Of a stretch of 64,000 nucleotides of DNA, positions 1-9,600 are shown piece after piece. Source of the stretch: Agapetus fuscipes. Taxonomy: Eukaryota > Arthropoda > Insecta > Trichoptera > Glossosomatidae. The translations under genes and the position numbers were made by a program. How positions within the stretch are numbered: the stretch's first letter is position 1; each line of letters begins with the position of its first letter. Where the stretch lies: positions 372,001-436,000 of the forward strand of contig OX637344.1 of the NCBI GenBank assembly GCA_951799405.1, written 5' to 3'. Below the pieces are notes generated by a model. That model had not been told where the DNA came from and ran no database searches. It saw nothing but the letters and a program-made list of their open reading frames with translations.

Positions 1-182
1 AGAAAGCATCAATTCTCAAACAAGACCCAGTAAGGCTGGATGGACCTTTGGTGACCGATCTTTGGTATAGTATGAATTTTTCAACTAAGCAAAGAGAATA
101 TTTGAAAATATAAATGATATATTTTTTGTGCTCCGCTGTAATTCGAGCACACGACCTGCCATTTACGAGTCCGAAGAAAGAA
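1..182 (-). repeat. SINE-B copy, cut by window edge
   Basis: Reverse-oriented copy of a tRNA-derived SINE. It shows the shared blocks 'ggatggacctttggtgacc', 'gaatttttcaac' and 'tttttgtgctccgc', and the reversed B-box region near 140-180. The left part lies outside the window. Confidence 0.75.
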
Positions 183-344
183 ATAAATGAATTTAATGGT
201 TTGTGTATGAAAACTTTAAAAGCTCATTATTTTCAAGATTTCAAGAAAACAAAAGAAGTTATTCTTCACTGGCAACATTGTTTATTTTCACTTAATATTA
301 TTATAAGTCGCGCCGCAGTTTCCTTAGCTCCGTGCACCCTTTGA

Positions 345-425
345 ATACGGAGCCGGCGGGGGAGAGATTGCACTTGTGGAATCTGGAGTGACCTGTAAAC
401 TTTGTGCAGCCTCAAACTCTTGATC
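345..425 (+). repeat. LINE C-terminal fragment
   Basis: About 80 bp resemble 39721-39785 (shared 'gagagattgc', 'aatgtgga'-like and 'tttgtgcagcct' blocks). The 39.7-kb copy continues into a CCHC-bearing LINE C-terminus, so this is read as a short relic of the same LINE. Confidence 0.4.
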
Positions 426-787
426 CTCAAACCATACCGGAATAGAACATAGCTAATGACAGTCTGTTGATTTTTTCATCATTTGATTTTCAACATTGAT
501 TAACTACTGTTAAAAAAATATATCCATAGGCAGACTGTTCCAGCAGGATGGATAAGTCAAACTAAAAACCCTGTCCCGAAACCTGTTCTGTTGCACTCAA
601 GCGGCAGTTGAAGCCTATTTACTGTTATTTGATTTACAACGGTACTTTCAAAATTTTATATTATATATAGATGCCAGCCACACTGAGTGCAAGTCTGCTT
701 ATGACATCTATGCATGCCACCTGCAGTCTAAAAATTAAATAACACAAGATTTTGTGATGATAAAATAATAAAAGTTGTATTACTGAC

Positions 788-1027
788 TTGGTGTTATACT
801 CTCCTGTGCCAATTTCAAACTTGAAAGTTGGAGGGAATGTTGGGAGGGTTTCCTTTAGCTCGGAGAAGGCCTCTCCACTGGCCATGGCCCCTCTCAGCTG
901 GTCGTGCTGCAGCAAGACGGAGTAATCATCCTTCTCCGCTTTTCTCACAATGTTAACGATCGCTTCTGATGATTCCGGGGCCTTTTCTGATAGACGGAAG
1001 TTGAGATCTCCCAGCCAGAAGACGTAA
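788..1027 (-). CDS. 5-phosphatase exon 5 (signature GDLNF motif)
   Basis: The acceptor is at 1028 (ttttcag) and the donor is gtcagt after AA at 788. It encodes YVFWLGDLNFRLSE and ends at ...TGEYNTK. It carries the catalytic WxGDxNFR signature and the PPTFKF substrate-side motif. The splice phase requires a further exon outside the window. Confidence 0.88.
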
Positions 1028-4000
1028 CTGAAAAATATCCATAATAAATAAATAATAATATAAGGATGATTTATTTGGTGAGCGCTGTTTTTGTGTGTAT
1101 CACACCTCAAGAGCCCTCTGCGAGCTTGGTCGTCGCTGTAGGAAGCGCCAATTCTCAAGCAAGATCCAGTTGTTGTAAGGTTGGATGGACCTTTCAGTGA
1201 CCGGTCTTTGGTAAAGGTTTATGAATTTTTCAACTCAGCGAAGAGCACATTCGAAATATAAATGGTATATTTTTGTGCTCCGCCGGGATCCGAATCCACA
1301 ACCTTCCATTTACGAGTCCGATGTGTTGCCACTACGGACTACGGACCGGTCCAAGATGCCAACGACACGCGGTGTACCTGAGCAGTAACCCATCCAAGTA
1401 CTGACCGAGCCCAATGTTGCTTAACTTCGGTGATCTATGGGAACCGGTGCTTTCAACATGGTAACGTCGTAGACTAAATAATCATCTAATTTTACCTTCC
1501 TTGGGCACCTTTCACAATCATCATCATCACTGGCGTGACAACCTGAGGAATGAGGAAGTGGAATGCAATTTACCAACCTTTTTTGCCTGGCCAGAAACAT
1601 ATATTAACATTAGCAATTAACCTCCAGGGTGCCGTAATGCGGGTCCGCGCTCTATGTACACCGCCGGACAAAAAAATTTACGAGTTTACCTGCTACCGCA
1701 CCGCTTGACTTTACTGAACCCTTTTTCTAAGAAATCCTTTATCGATAAAAAAAAATTAAATTAGGCTGATTTATTTGGTGAGCGCTGTTTTTGTGTGTAT
1801 CACACCTCAAGAGCCCTCTGCGAGCTTGGTCGTCGCTGTAGAAAGCGCCAATTCTCAAGCATGACCCAGTTGTTGTAACGCTGGATGGACCTTTTGATGA
1901 CCGGTCTTTGGTAAAGGTTTATGAATTTTTCAACCCAGCGAAGAGCAAGTTTGAAAATATAAATGGTATATTTTTTGTGCTCCGCAGGAATTCGAACCCA
2001 CAACCTTCCAGTTACGAGTCCGAAGTGTTACCACCTGGACTACGGACCGGTCGATACCTCTTTCTTTTGTTCGATAAATTAAGGACACATAGTGTCCTTA
2101 ATTTTGTTATAAAAAATAAAGGTGAATTCACTAAGTAATAAATATTTTTAAATTTTAAATACCTTAATTTAAAATAAAGCGATATGAACCTACTTCTTAA
2201 ATATTAATTAAAAAATAACATGTCTTTTATTATTCCATCACAAACACTGGACCATAAATGAACCGTTATGGATCTCTAAGGTTCGGGTAATCTGATACCT
2301 GATATATAATGCCAATTTCTAACTACAATTCATGAGTAAGATTTTTTATTTTAACCTTGAAGTAAGGAGTAGTCATCACATATGTCAAATAATACAAAAA
2401 AACTAATTAAATATCAAGAATAATTCATTATTAATTTAATAATTAAAAAAAAAAAATATTTAAAAAAACACATAGTTTTTTTTTTTTCACATATGAGTTA
2501 TAATGCCTAAGCGCTGTCGAACCTGCTCGGTTCATCCTCAGAGGAGCAGGTTCGACAGCGCTTAGGCATTGTAACTCATTTGTGAAAATAAAAACTATGT
2601 GTTTTTTTAAATATTTTTTTTTTTTTTTAATTATTAAATTAAAAATGAATTTTCACTCGGTGAATGTGCAAACATTAGAAAATTTAATAATTCATTATAT
2701 GTCAATTTTAGTTTTTTTTGAGGACTCGTAATTTTTTTTGTCCGGGGGTGTACTTATTGTGTGTTTTTTTCTTTAGTATTTGCACATAAATTAGATCAAA
2801 AATATTGTTTTAGATTTCCTTAATAAAGGATATAACTACTCATTAGTAAATTCAAATCATTAATTTTCATTGGTTTTTACTAATATAGGAAAAAAGATGT
2901 ATTTATCTGAGAAACCCATGTTAGCTAAATTTGTCACTTATTCAGTTTTACCTTTAAGGTATCAAAATAATATTAACAATCTGCTTATTTATGTGATACT
3001 TCTGTACAATATCTTACAATGCAGATTTGAAGTCACAAAAGAATAGCACAATAATATGTAAGCTCACTCGTGGAACATAATGTTGCAGGTGTCCTTGACT
3101 TGGAAGGTGTTGGACTTGATGATGTTATTGTAGTCGGCGATCCTCTCCTCCAGAAGGTGGTCGTGTGGAGCCAGGTGGGAGTTCACAATGCAGATGGAGC
3201 AGCCGTAGATGCTGAGGCGGACGCTGACGGCACCTTTGTTTCCCTGAAAACAAATGCCAGTGCTTCAATTATTTTTTTATATGAATAGATACATCTTGAT
3301 CTTCTCTTCCAAAAGAGGAAAAGAGTGGTATTTACAAAATTGACTGTAAAAATTGTGACTCTGTGTATATAGGACAGACTGGAAGAAGCCTGAAGGATAG
3401 GTACAAAGAACACAAAAATGGTGTCAAGAACATCCACATTAATTCCGAGATGGCAGACCATGCCAGAAATGAGGGACACTTTTTTGATGATAGTAATCTA
3501 CATCTTATTTCAAATTGCCAAAAAGGAAAAAAGATGGACATCCTAGAAACACTAGAAATAAATTCATATTTTAAAATTAATAAAAATAATCTAATTAACG
3601 TCCAGATCCCGCCCATATCTTCACCCCTCCTTTCAATTTTAGCCCCGCCCCCTCCCACATAAATTGCATGTCTTGTTATTAGTTTTAAGTTTAGTATATA
3701 AGAAACTGAAGATGGAGAATGATCTCCGAAAACGTTTTTTCAAAAAATAAATACTCACAGTGGATTAAAACAAAGTTTTTTTCATTTAAGTGTTCTAAAA
3801 ATTATTTATTAATATTTTTTGAATCAAATATTTAAAATGGAATTCCACAATGTTTCACCAAAACAATTTGAAAAGTTATTATCAGCTTGTACAGCAATAA
3901 AGGTGAAAAAGTTTCTAAATTTAAAACTAAAAGACAGACTGCTATCCCTTAAAATTTATTTCAATCAACAATGTTTAAAAAATAAAGTGTTCCCTAAATA

Positions 4001-6986
4001 TACATCAGCTCTGAAATGTAAAAATAATTCAGCTTCTGCCATTAATACATATTGAGATGATTTGACTGAAAATACTTCGAATTACTTAGTAAAATGAGTA
4101 AGATTATGATGATGCAGTACATGATCAATGATGTAGCACCTTTTATGACAGTGAGCGATTGAACAGGCTCTTATCCATATGACAGGCCAGAGGTGGGTTA
4201 AATATTATTTAATGAGACTCTCTGAATCTAGCTAATTCAACGAAGTACAGATGAACATGGCTTAAACTGAATTTAGATGACACCTTAATGAGGGGGCTTT
4301 ACAACTTAACGGCCTTCAAACTGCTCTAATCAATGTTTATCAGAGGGCTCTTGGTGGTGTGATTCACACAAAAACAGCGCTCACCAAATAAATCATAGTA
4401 ATATTATTTCTTCAAAAAAATACTTCCTAAATTGTAGCTATTCCGTTAACGCCAGGTTGAACTATCAAAAGTGATCTTGTGCAAAATGGCTGCGTTAATT
4501 CTGATTTTTGCCAGGCTCACTTTTAGCCGTGTAGGTCTGTAGGAATGGCATTCCAATCTGTTTGAAGGCTCGGTCTCGAAAAATACTGTGGGTCTTAATT
4601 GTGGGGATATCCAGGCAGTTGACTTGATTCAGCCGACCTCAGTTTTTGTCCGCATGAGATTTTTGTCACTAAATTTACTAAAACATGATACACTTGTATC
4701 TCTTGTAAAAGGGCACTTCATCTATTACCATTGCATTAGAGGTTTCCAGAGCTTTTGCGGAATAACCTCCATAGGGGGCTACTTGTATTTTCTGTTACTG
4801 ACCCACATCCCTCCGAGCCCAGTCCGTATATAATGGCTCTCAATGTCCCGCAGATGCAGCAAGTGCTTCCTGAGGGTAAACACCACTAGCAGGAGACCTT
4901 GCAGCCGTATGCTCTTCACCCTGACATAGCCGTGCTGCACAAGGAGTCGGGTGACGTTGGCGGTCCATGGGTCGGAGAATATGGCGTCCATCACCATGTT
5001 CTGGGGTTGCGATTTCACCTCTTGGAAGCTAAAAACAGAATTTTCAAGGAACTTTTATAATTTAAGCTGGAGATTTAAATAAAGCTGCAGTTAGTTTTTA
5101 AACTGTACCTTTATTTCGATACCTTGAAGGTAAAACTGAATAAATTATCTTATTTAGGTTTTCAGCAGTAACTTTGTGAAAGTTCATCTTTACAATTGTT
5201 AAAAATGAAAAACTTTGTTATAATTCACTGTGTGAGCTTTATTTTTAAAAACACTACTAGTTTCGGTGAATTGTAAAGATGAACTTTCACAAAGTTACTG
5301 CTGAAAACCTAAATAAGTTAATAGTGGCCAGTATGGCAAAAAAGGCAGAAATGTACAAAAAACTACATATAAAATACAAAATCACTTCACTTAACCTTTA
5401 CTTTAATAAATCATGTATTCAAAATAATGTCATCCCTAATTCTTTCATTGTTTCCTCTTAAGCTCCGCCCACCTTATACCCCCTCCCCTTCTATAATCGA
5501 TTAAATTCTGACTGTATTTTTTGTATTTCTATGTTAGTTTTAAGTTGACACCCGTCGATGGTGGATATTGACCCACCGAAACTAGTAGTGTTTTTAAAAA
5601 TAAAGCTCACACAGTGAATTATAACAAAGTTTTTCATTTTGAATAAATTATATTAAGCTAACACGGGTTTCGCAGATAAATTTAGCGCCCTTGGAGTGAC
5701 ATTGAGTTACGAAACGGCGCTGAAAAGGAAATCATCATAATCATCAAATGCACCTTTTTCCCTATTTTCTACGAGAGAAAACACTACAGAAGTGTGCAAA
5801 TCCTGAAGCTTAGAAGTTTCTCATGAGCACTATTTTATAATTAGTTCACTAACTATGAGAGCTTACACCCAATAAAATGTTTTATACTTGATCCCTCAAA
5901 CCAGTGAATCAGCACTTTGTACAGCGATTTGTTATGTTAAAACTACAGATATGTCACGCAGCTTCTTTAGGTGTCATTGTAGATGTCAGCTGTCGACGAC
6001 AGGAATTGGACGCAGTATTTCAGAGGCCAAGGACAAGTTTGAGCAGTCAGAGGGATATTGGAGAAAAATTGACCGAAAAACTGTGAAGTGAGCATACCCC
6101 AACATGTAGAAATCTGGCAGCGCTTTGTGCTTGTTGTGGATGGCTGGGAAATCTAGGAGGCTGTTCAGATCTTGAGTCGGCGGGTTTGTGCCGACATTCC
6201 ACGTGGACAAGTATATCCTGGAGAGTAAATTTAAGCACATATAAAATGCCTGTTATAGGACACAAAACATAAAATGCCATGTTGAAATTGAATTGAGATT
6301 TCTGTTTTTGCAACAGTGCCATATGAAATAGGTTTTTTGTGTGTACGTAAGCAGGATACTGGTTTTTATATGTTAAGTTATTACATTAATAATAATAATA
6401 ATAATCTTAACATTCAATAATATCTTTGCTGGTTTTTGAAATTTTATAACTATGTTGTTTATCGCATATATTACATGTATAACTGTTTGTTTGTCTAATA
6501 AAAAAAATAAAAAAATAATAATAATAATTGGAATTTTTTATTTGATACACTTTCTCTTGGCTCTCTGTAATTTTGATCCTATTGTTGTTGTTTTACCTCA
6601 GTTAGTCTCTGAAGATGGACGAATAAAGTCCGATAGCGCTTAGGTAATGTAACTCTGAATGTGAAAAAAAAAAGTGTGTTGCAGAAAAAAAGCTATTTTT
6701 AATTAGAATTGAAAATGAATTTTCCCTCTGTAAACGTACCAACCTTAGAAAATTTAAAATTCATATTAAATGCGTACCCATACACAGACACGTGCAATTT
6801 CGCGCTTACAAATGCTGCATGTGTACTTGCAAACTAAAATCCTAACCTCAAATAAACATAAACCATGCAACTTTTGCCAACCTTCCTTGAAACTGGGGTG
6901 ACATTGGCCAAGTGAACCATTTTTTACAGTATGGGTGGTCAGCCTCATACCAACTATAAGTCGCGGAATAATAAACCACGAAAGAG

Positions 6987-7046
<60 letters not shown>

Positions 7047-7466
7047 GATTTGTGAAGAGGAATGCAATTCACCAACCTATTCTGCCTGGCCAGAAACAGG
7101 TATTAATATCATCATTTAATAATTCATTATTGTTTATTATTAATGAATTATTAAATAATAATTACCCAATAACATCTGTTGAACCAGGGTCAAAGTTAAA
7201 GTCAAGTGACCCAAGCGGGGATCGAACCAGCGTTGTTCCATTCGAAACACGCTAGAAAGATCAGCCCTCTTGGCCCACGCGGCTATAACCCCGACAAAGA
7301 TATTATTACTATAAAGCCATCAGCGAGGAAAAAACATTGATTTAAGCAATATACGAGATGGAGACTTAAAGAAAAAAAATGAAGAACGATTAAGTATGTA
7401 GGTACCTACAAAAGTAAAAAATTATAGACTGAAAAAATACTGACAAACTTACCTCAAAGTATCCAT
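788..7466 (-). CDS. Type II inositol polyphosphate 5-phosphatase, SKIP/INPP5K-like (5' part)
   Basis: This enzyme family removes the 5-phosphate from inositol lipids and soluble inositol phosphates and acts at cytosolic membrane faces. I join five coding exons: 7466-7453, 6217-6098, 5028-4803, 3243-3068 and 1027-788. All have GT/AG borders and the reading phase stays consistent across 776 nt (about 258 residues). Family motifs appear in order: TWNV near the N-terminus (exon 2), FQEV with the Mg-binding Glu (exon 3), NSHLAPH (exon 4), the signature WLGDLNFRL, and FPPTFKFE (exon 5). The second signature (PAWTDR type) and any SKIP domain lie beyond the left edge. The start ATG has a strong context (caccATGG). 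The very short N-terminus before the catalytic domain favours the INPP5K/SKIP branch over INPP5J or OCRL. All introns carry transposable elements. Confidence 0.88.
1055..1352 (-). repeat. SINE-B, full-length copy abutting a 5S sequence
   Basis: It runs from the (TAA)n-like tail at 1055-1065 through 'gagcgctgtttttgtgtg' to the tRNA-like head 'ggaccggtcc' at 1352. On the minus strand it begins directly after the 3' end of the 5S-like sequence at 1353-1470. Confidence 0.8.
1353..1470 (-). pseudogene. 5S rRNA-derived sequence
   Basis: On the minus strand this is almost a complete 5S rRNA. It contains 'gatcaccgaagttaagcaac', 'tcagtacttggatgggt' and a 3' end reading 'gtgtcgttggcatctt'. The internal pol III promoter region (A box, intermediate element, C box) is recognisable. 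The 5' end lacks several bases of the usual GCCAACG(T/A)CCATACC start, and 'ttcccatag' replaces the usual 'tctcgtccg' type segment, so I call a pseudogene or SINE head. It is joined directly to SINE-B. Confidence 0.8.
1545..1612 (-). repeat. SINE-H tail fragment
   Basis: It shares 'gaatgcaatttaccaacc' and 'tgcctggccagaaaca' with the SINE-H tails at 7060, 18290 and 23040. Confidence 0.55.
1764..2052 (-). repeat. SINE-B copy
   Basis: Reverse copy from 'ctgatttatttggtgagc' (tail side) to 'tacggaccggtc' (tRNA-like head). The B-box region reads 'ggttgtgggttcgaattc' on the minus strand. Confidence 0.8.
2430..2690 (+). repeat. PLE terminal hairpin followed by a PLE ORF start
   Basis: Two arms of about 100 bp pair almost perfectly around 2530-2555. 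They include 'gcctaagcgctgtcgaacct' and its complement and the outer blocks 'aaaacacatag'/'ctatgtgttt'. Just after it, 2645-2690 begins ATGAATTTTCACTC..., the same MNF-type ORF start seen at 5279, 6714, 18411 and 20462. This looks like the inverted terminal (pLTR) region of a Penelope-like element. Confidence 0.6.
2895..2970 (-). repeat. MITE-G end fragment
   Basis: It contains 'gtcacttattcagttttacc tttaaggt' (2932-2961), the same terminal inverted repeat as the intact MITE-G at 16807-17055, plus the adjacent 'gagaaacccatgttagc' block. Confidence 0.6.
3068..3243 (-). CDS. 5-phosphatase exon 4 (NSHL motif)
   Basis: The acceptor (ttttcag) ends at 3244 and the donor is gtgagc after 3068. It encodes GNKGAVSVRLSIYG..., then IVNSHLAPHDHLLEER, then NTFQVKDTCNIMFH. 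The NxHLxxH segment is the active-site histidine region of the family. Confidence 0.88.
3300..3662 (+). pseudogene. Penelope-like element C-terminus with GIY-YIG endonuclease
   Basis: Frame 3363-3662 and its in-frame upstream extension read SGIYKIDCKNCDSVYIGQTG, then RSLKDRYKEHK. This is the GIY-YIG nuclease core (GIY...YIG, with R and H following) that ends canonical Penelope-like retroelement ORFs. The reverse transcriptase part is missing, so the copy is 5'-truncated. It lies antisense within intron 3 of the phosphatase gene. A hammerhead-like motif follows at 3706. Confidence 0.8.
3706..3731 (+). ncRNA. Hammerhead-like ribozyme core in PLE 3' region
   Basis: The order is CTGAAGA, a GGAGA/TCTCC stem and GAAA, which is the conserved hammerhead core arrangement. 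It lies about 45 bp beyond the PLE stop codon. PLE terminal repeats are known to carry hammerhead motifs. Stems I and III were not verified, so activity is unknown. Confidence 0.55.
3780..4052 (+). pseudogene. PLE ORF N-terminus, fused after a PLE tail
   Basis: The frame opens with MNQIF and then reads MEFHNVSPKQFEKLLSA; it resembles the start at 5279 (MNFHKVTAENLNKLIVA). It directly follows the 3' end of the copy at 3300-3780, giving the tail-to-head order typical of tandem PLE insertions. Truncated after about 78 codons. Confidence 0.5.
4335..4412 (+). repeat. SINE-B 3' tail fragment
   Basis: It contains 'cagagggctcttgg', 'cacacaaaaacagcgctcac' and 'aaataaatcat', followed by a TAATATTA tail. 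Confidence 0.7.
4803..5028 (-). CDS. 5-phosphatase exon 3 (QEV, Mg-binding Glu)
   Basis: The acceptor (tttttag) ends at 5029 and the donor gtcagt begins at 4802. With exon 2 it spells GFQEVKSQPQN, then continues to YIRTGLGGMW. It covers the core beta strands that precede the GNKG loop of exon 4. Confidence 0.88.
5148..5640 (+). mobile_element. Compact, internally deleted Penelope-like element
   Basis: Bounded by the 10-bp direct repeat GAATAAATTA (5138-5147 and 5641-5650). The order is: inverted ORF start (5151-5186), inverted 3' tail (about 5190-5262), ORF start MNFHKVTAENLNK... (5279-5461), then 3' region with a GGTGG/CCACC stem and CGAAAC, then tail. The RT and endonuclease are deleted. 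The inverted 5' duplication and the target duplication fit known PLE insertions. Confidence 0.65.
5686..5748 (+). repeat. CR1/L2-type LINE tail
   Basis: The segment 'gcgcccttggagtgac', then 'acgaaacggcgct', then 'aaatcatcataatcatc' matches the LINE tail at 12100-12175. The pairing ...GCGCC / GGCGC... forms a 3' hairpin. Confidence 0.6.
6098..6217 (-). CDS. 5-phosphatase exon 2 (TWNV motif)
   Basis: The acceptor (actctccag) ends at 6218 and the donor gtatgc begins at 6097. It encodes IYLSTWNVGTNPP...DFYMLG. TWNV carries the Mg-site Asn of the phosphatase fold. Confidence 0.88.
6600..6760 (+). repeat. PLE tail-to-head junction
   Basis: A hairpin segment 'ctgaagatggac' with 'gtccgatagcgcttagg' (6611-6645) is followed by the PLE ORF start ATGAATTTTCCC (about 6714-6760). 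The sequence after the stem reads GATA rather than GAAA, so any hammerhead would be degenerate. Confidence 0.5.
6762..6970 (-). repeat. LINE-A 3' end copy
   Basis: Reverse copy with 'gtgacattggccaagtgaac' and 'cagtatgggtggtcagcctc'. A run of about 50 T follows at 6989-7040. Confidence 0.75.
6989..7040. repeat. Poly(T) run
   Basis: About 50 consecutive T between LINE-A and SINE-H. Its length is likely uncertain in any assembly. Confidence 0.9.
7045..7302 (-). repeat. SINE-H copy (tRNA-like head)
   Basis: On the minus strand it begins 'ggggttatagccgcgtgggc' with a B-box 'ggttcgatccccgct', then 'aaccctggttcaacagatg', and ends 'aggttggtgaattgcattcc'. It matches 18085-18340 over the whole length. 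Confidence 0.7.
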
Positions 7467-7628
7467 GGTGTTTAACACTTAATATATTATCCCTATTAAA
7501 AACAAGAAATATCTAAATATAATTTACACTTTTAAAATTACACTAATGTATAAATCACTTCACTGCTTTTTATCTTTGCAATATCCATTGTTATGTTTGC
7601 TCGCTGCTTTGTTCAAGGTTCAGCACCT
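7453..7628 (-). CDS. 5-phosphatase exon 1 (5' UTR plus MDTL start)
   Basis: The start codon is at 7466-7464 in the context caccATGG; 14 coding bases (MDTL and part of Arg) precede the donor gtaagt at 7452. On the 5' side, 'ttttatttcag' ending at 7629 is a good acceptor, so an upstream noncoding exon is expected. A 16-codon upstream ORF lies inside (7588-7538). Confidence 0.75.
7538..7588 (-). promoter_or_regulatory. Upstream ORF in phosphatase 5' leader
   Basis: An ATG in good context (aacaATGG) opens 16 codons (MDIAKIKSSEVIYTLV) and stops 72 bases before the main start. It could reduce initiation at the main ATG if this exon is used as proposed. Confidence 0.45.
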
Positions 7629-7965
7629 CTGAAATAAAAATAAAATAAAAATGAGTCTACAAATTGTTTTTACTTTTACTCAACAAGCAATATACATTTT
7701 TTTACTTTTTAGTTTTTATTTTAAGTTAAGTTTTATTATGTTTTTTTTTATAAATGGAAGAGTCCAAGGAGGCGAACACTTGATTTGGCTTAAGATAGTT
7801 ATCAAGTTATGTTACACAATGTTACAGATAGTGTTACAGACACAGATAACAAACTTATGGACTTATTGGTGCCTGCGTATCTATATTTTTACACACGTAT
7901 TGTTTATTTAATTACGATAGGTAATTACTTAATGTGTGTTTTAAGGGTTTGGTGCTTTCATAATC

Positions 7966-8222
7966 TTTAATCTATAATCTATGTTGCAAAGATACATAAC
8001 ATTTAAGATAAATATTAAATGCATTCCCACAATCAGACACATATAAGTTCCCGCTAACACATGCCGCATGTGGACTTACAACATAAAAACACAATCTTAA
8101 ATGAACATAAGCCCTGCAACTCTTGCCAACCTTTCCTGAAACAGGGGCGACGTTGGAAAGTGAATCATTTTTTTACAGTATTGGTGGTCAGCCTCATACC
8201 AACCTACAAGTCAAGGAAGACA
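7966..8222 (-). repeat. LINE-A 3' end copy
   Basis: Begins with 'aatctataatctatgttgca' (reversed tail) and ends 'ctacaagtcaagga'. It lies head to head with the plus-strand copy at 8308. Confidence 0.8.
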
Positions 8223-8307
8223 CTGCTTCACATACTGAAAGTCCATTGTATATACCTACATATTAATTCTTATAATTCTTACACAAAATATTAATTATCA
8301 ATTTGAA

Positions 8308-8715
8308 GTATGCAAGGATAGAAAGAAATGGCGGTTGATTTGTGATGTTGGCGGCTAGGGTTTGTTAAAGTGAAATTGGTTTTTATGATTTAGTTTTTTA
8401 TGTCCATGTATATATTGTTATTAATTGATTTAAAAAAATGTAATTTGTCATGTTTGTTCCTTGACTTATAGGTTGTTATGCGGCTGACCACCCATAATAT
8501 AAAAAATTGGTTCACTTTGCCAATGTCACCCCTGTTTCAGGGAAGGACGGCAAGAGTTGCAGGGCTTATGTTCATTTGAGATTGGGTTTTTATATTGTAG
8601 GTCCACATGCGGCATGTGTTAGCGCGAAATTATACATGTCTGCTTGTGGGAATGCATTTAATATAAATCTTAAATGATATATATCTTTGCAGCTTAGATT
8701 AGATTAGATTAGAAC
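8308..8715 (+). repeat. LINE-A, longer copy with end of the ORF
   Basis: Opens with 'gtatgcaaggatagaaagaa' and 'atggcggttgatttgtgatg' (a DRKKWRLIC-like LINE C-terminus), then an AT-rich spacer, then the common 3' block, ending in (TTAGA)n. This copy shows the common block is a LINE 3' UTR. Confidence 0.75.
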
Positions 8716-9451
8716 AGGTAAGTATTGCTGCAACTGTCACTTTGTCGCCATTACGCTAGAGGTGGCCAGAGTTTCTCTCAGTGCCTCTCACATTTTTCAG
8801 AGCCACAGATAAGTGGAAGTTTCCCAATTCCTGATGGAGCAGAATCTCATTTCCTGTGAAGACTGTGTAAATCTAGCCGATACTATGATTTTGGAAAAAA
8901 TGTGAAATCATTTCTGACATCCTTAGTGAAGATTAATCTCTAGCTTTTGACTTTGAGTGGAAGCGTTCTACCAACTGAGCTTTTGACTGGAGTCACACAT
9001 TAAAACACTATGAAGAAATACATTAATATTGAAATTCAAGGTGATTTTGACCATTTTAATTCTGGATATTACGTACATGGTGACCATAATTTCGTCTGTG
9101 ATGTCAAGAATAATTTAGTACATAGAAACAACCTTGACATTCTATAGAAATTGATTTAGTAAATAAAAACAGAAAAAAAAACAAATTAAGAATTTCACGT
9201 TCTCACCTACTGATGCCGGGCTTCTTAAGACGCAAAAATAGTCACTTATTTAAATATAATTTTATTCATGTCTGCTTTACACTTTCGTGATTTTTATTGA
9301 CCTAAAAATGAAATCGAGTTTTGTAAAATCGCATTTCGGATAATAAAACAACTGTCAGTGTCAAAGTATTTTTTTTTGTGGTCAAGAACAGTGATCGGAA
9401 ACCCTTCCTTATTTTCTAATTAAATAAAAAATAAAAATATGCTTTACTAAC

Positions 9452-9600
9452 CTGCATAAATATGGCGGAATTTCTCACTTTTGTATCCTTTCACACATAT
9501 TTTTAATAAAATTCCACCCTTGCACTGTGTAGAAATATTTTAGAGAAGTGTTTGGAGAAATTCAACTTCTTATCGGAAAAGGTTTTTTGTGACTGTCAAA
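9452..9600 (-). promoter_or_regulatory. Candidate noncoding first exon of the phosphatase gene
   Basis: On the minus strand 'tttatgcag' followed by gttagtaaag gives a plausible donor at 9451. The next acceptor would be at 7629. It lies 0.1-0.2 kb from the CRE at 9625. The transcription start is not determined. Confidence 0.35.

Larger units (their letters stand above)
5121..5922 (+). repeat. MITE-G copy interrupted by two insertions
   Basis: The left end 'accttgaaggtaaaactgaa' and the right part (5748-5922, ending 'gaatcagcact') match MITE-G at 16807-17055. The right terminal repeat is lost. It is split by the PLE at 5148-5640 and by a LINE-tail insertion near 5686-5748. Confidence 0.65.

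Noticed and set aside
661..1158. 165-codon minus frame as a single-exon gene
   Set aside because: Only 788-1027 fits the phosphatase; the rest is intron and SINE sequence read through splice sites.
3070..3288. Plus-strand frame near 3.1 kb
   Set aside because: It is the antisense shadow of phosphatase exon 4.
6452..6643. Small membrane-protein frame (63 codons)
   Set aside because: AT-rich sequence translates to Ile/Leu/Phe runs; it overlaps the PLE terminus and has no splice or start support.
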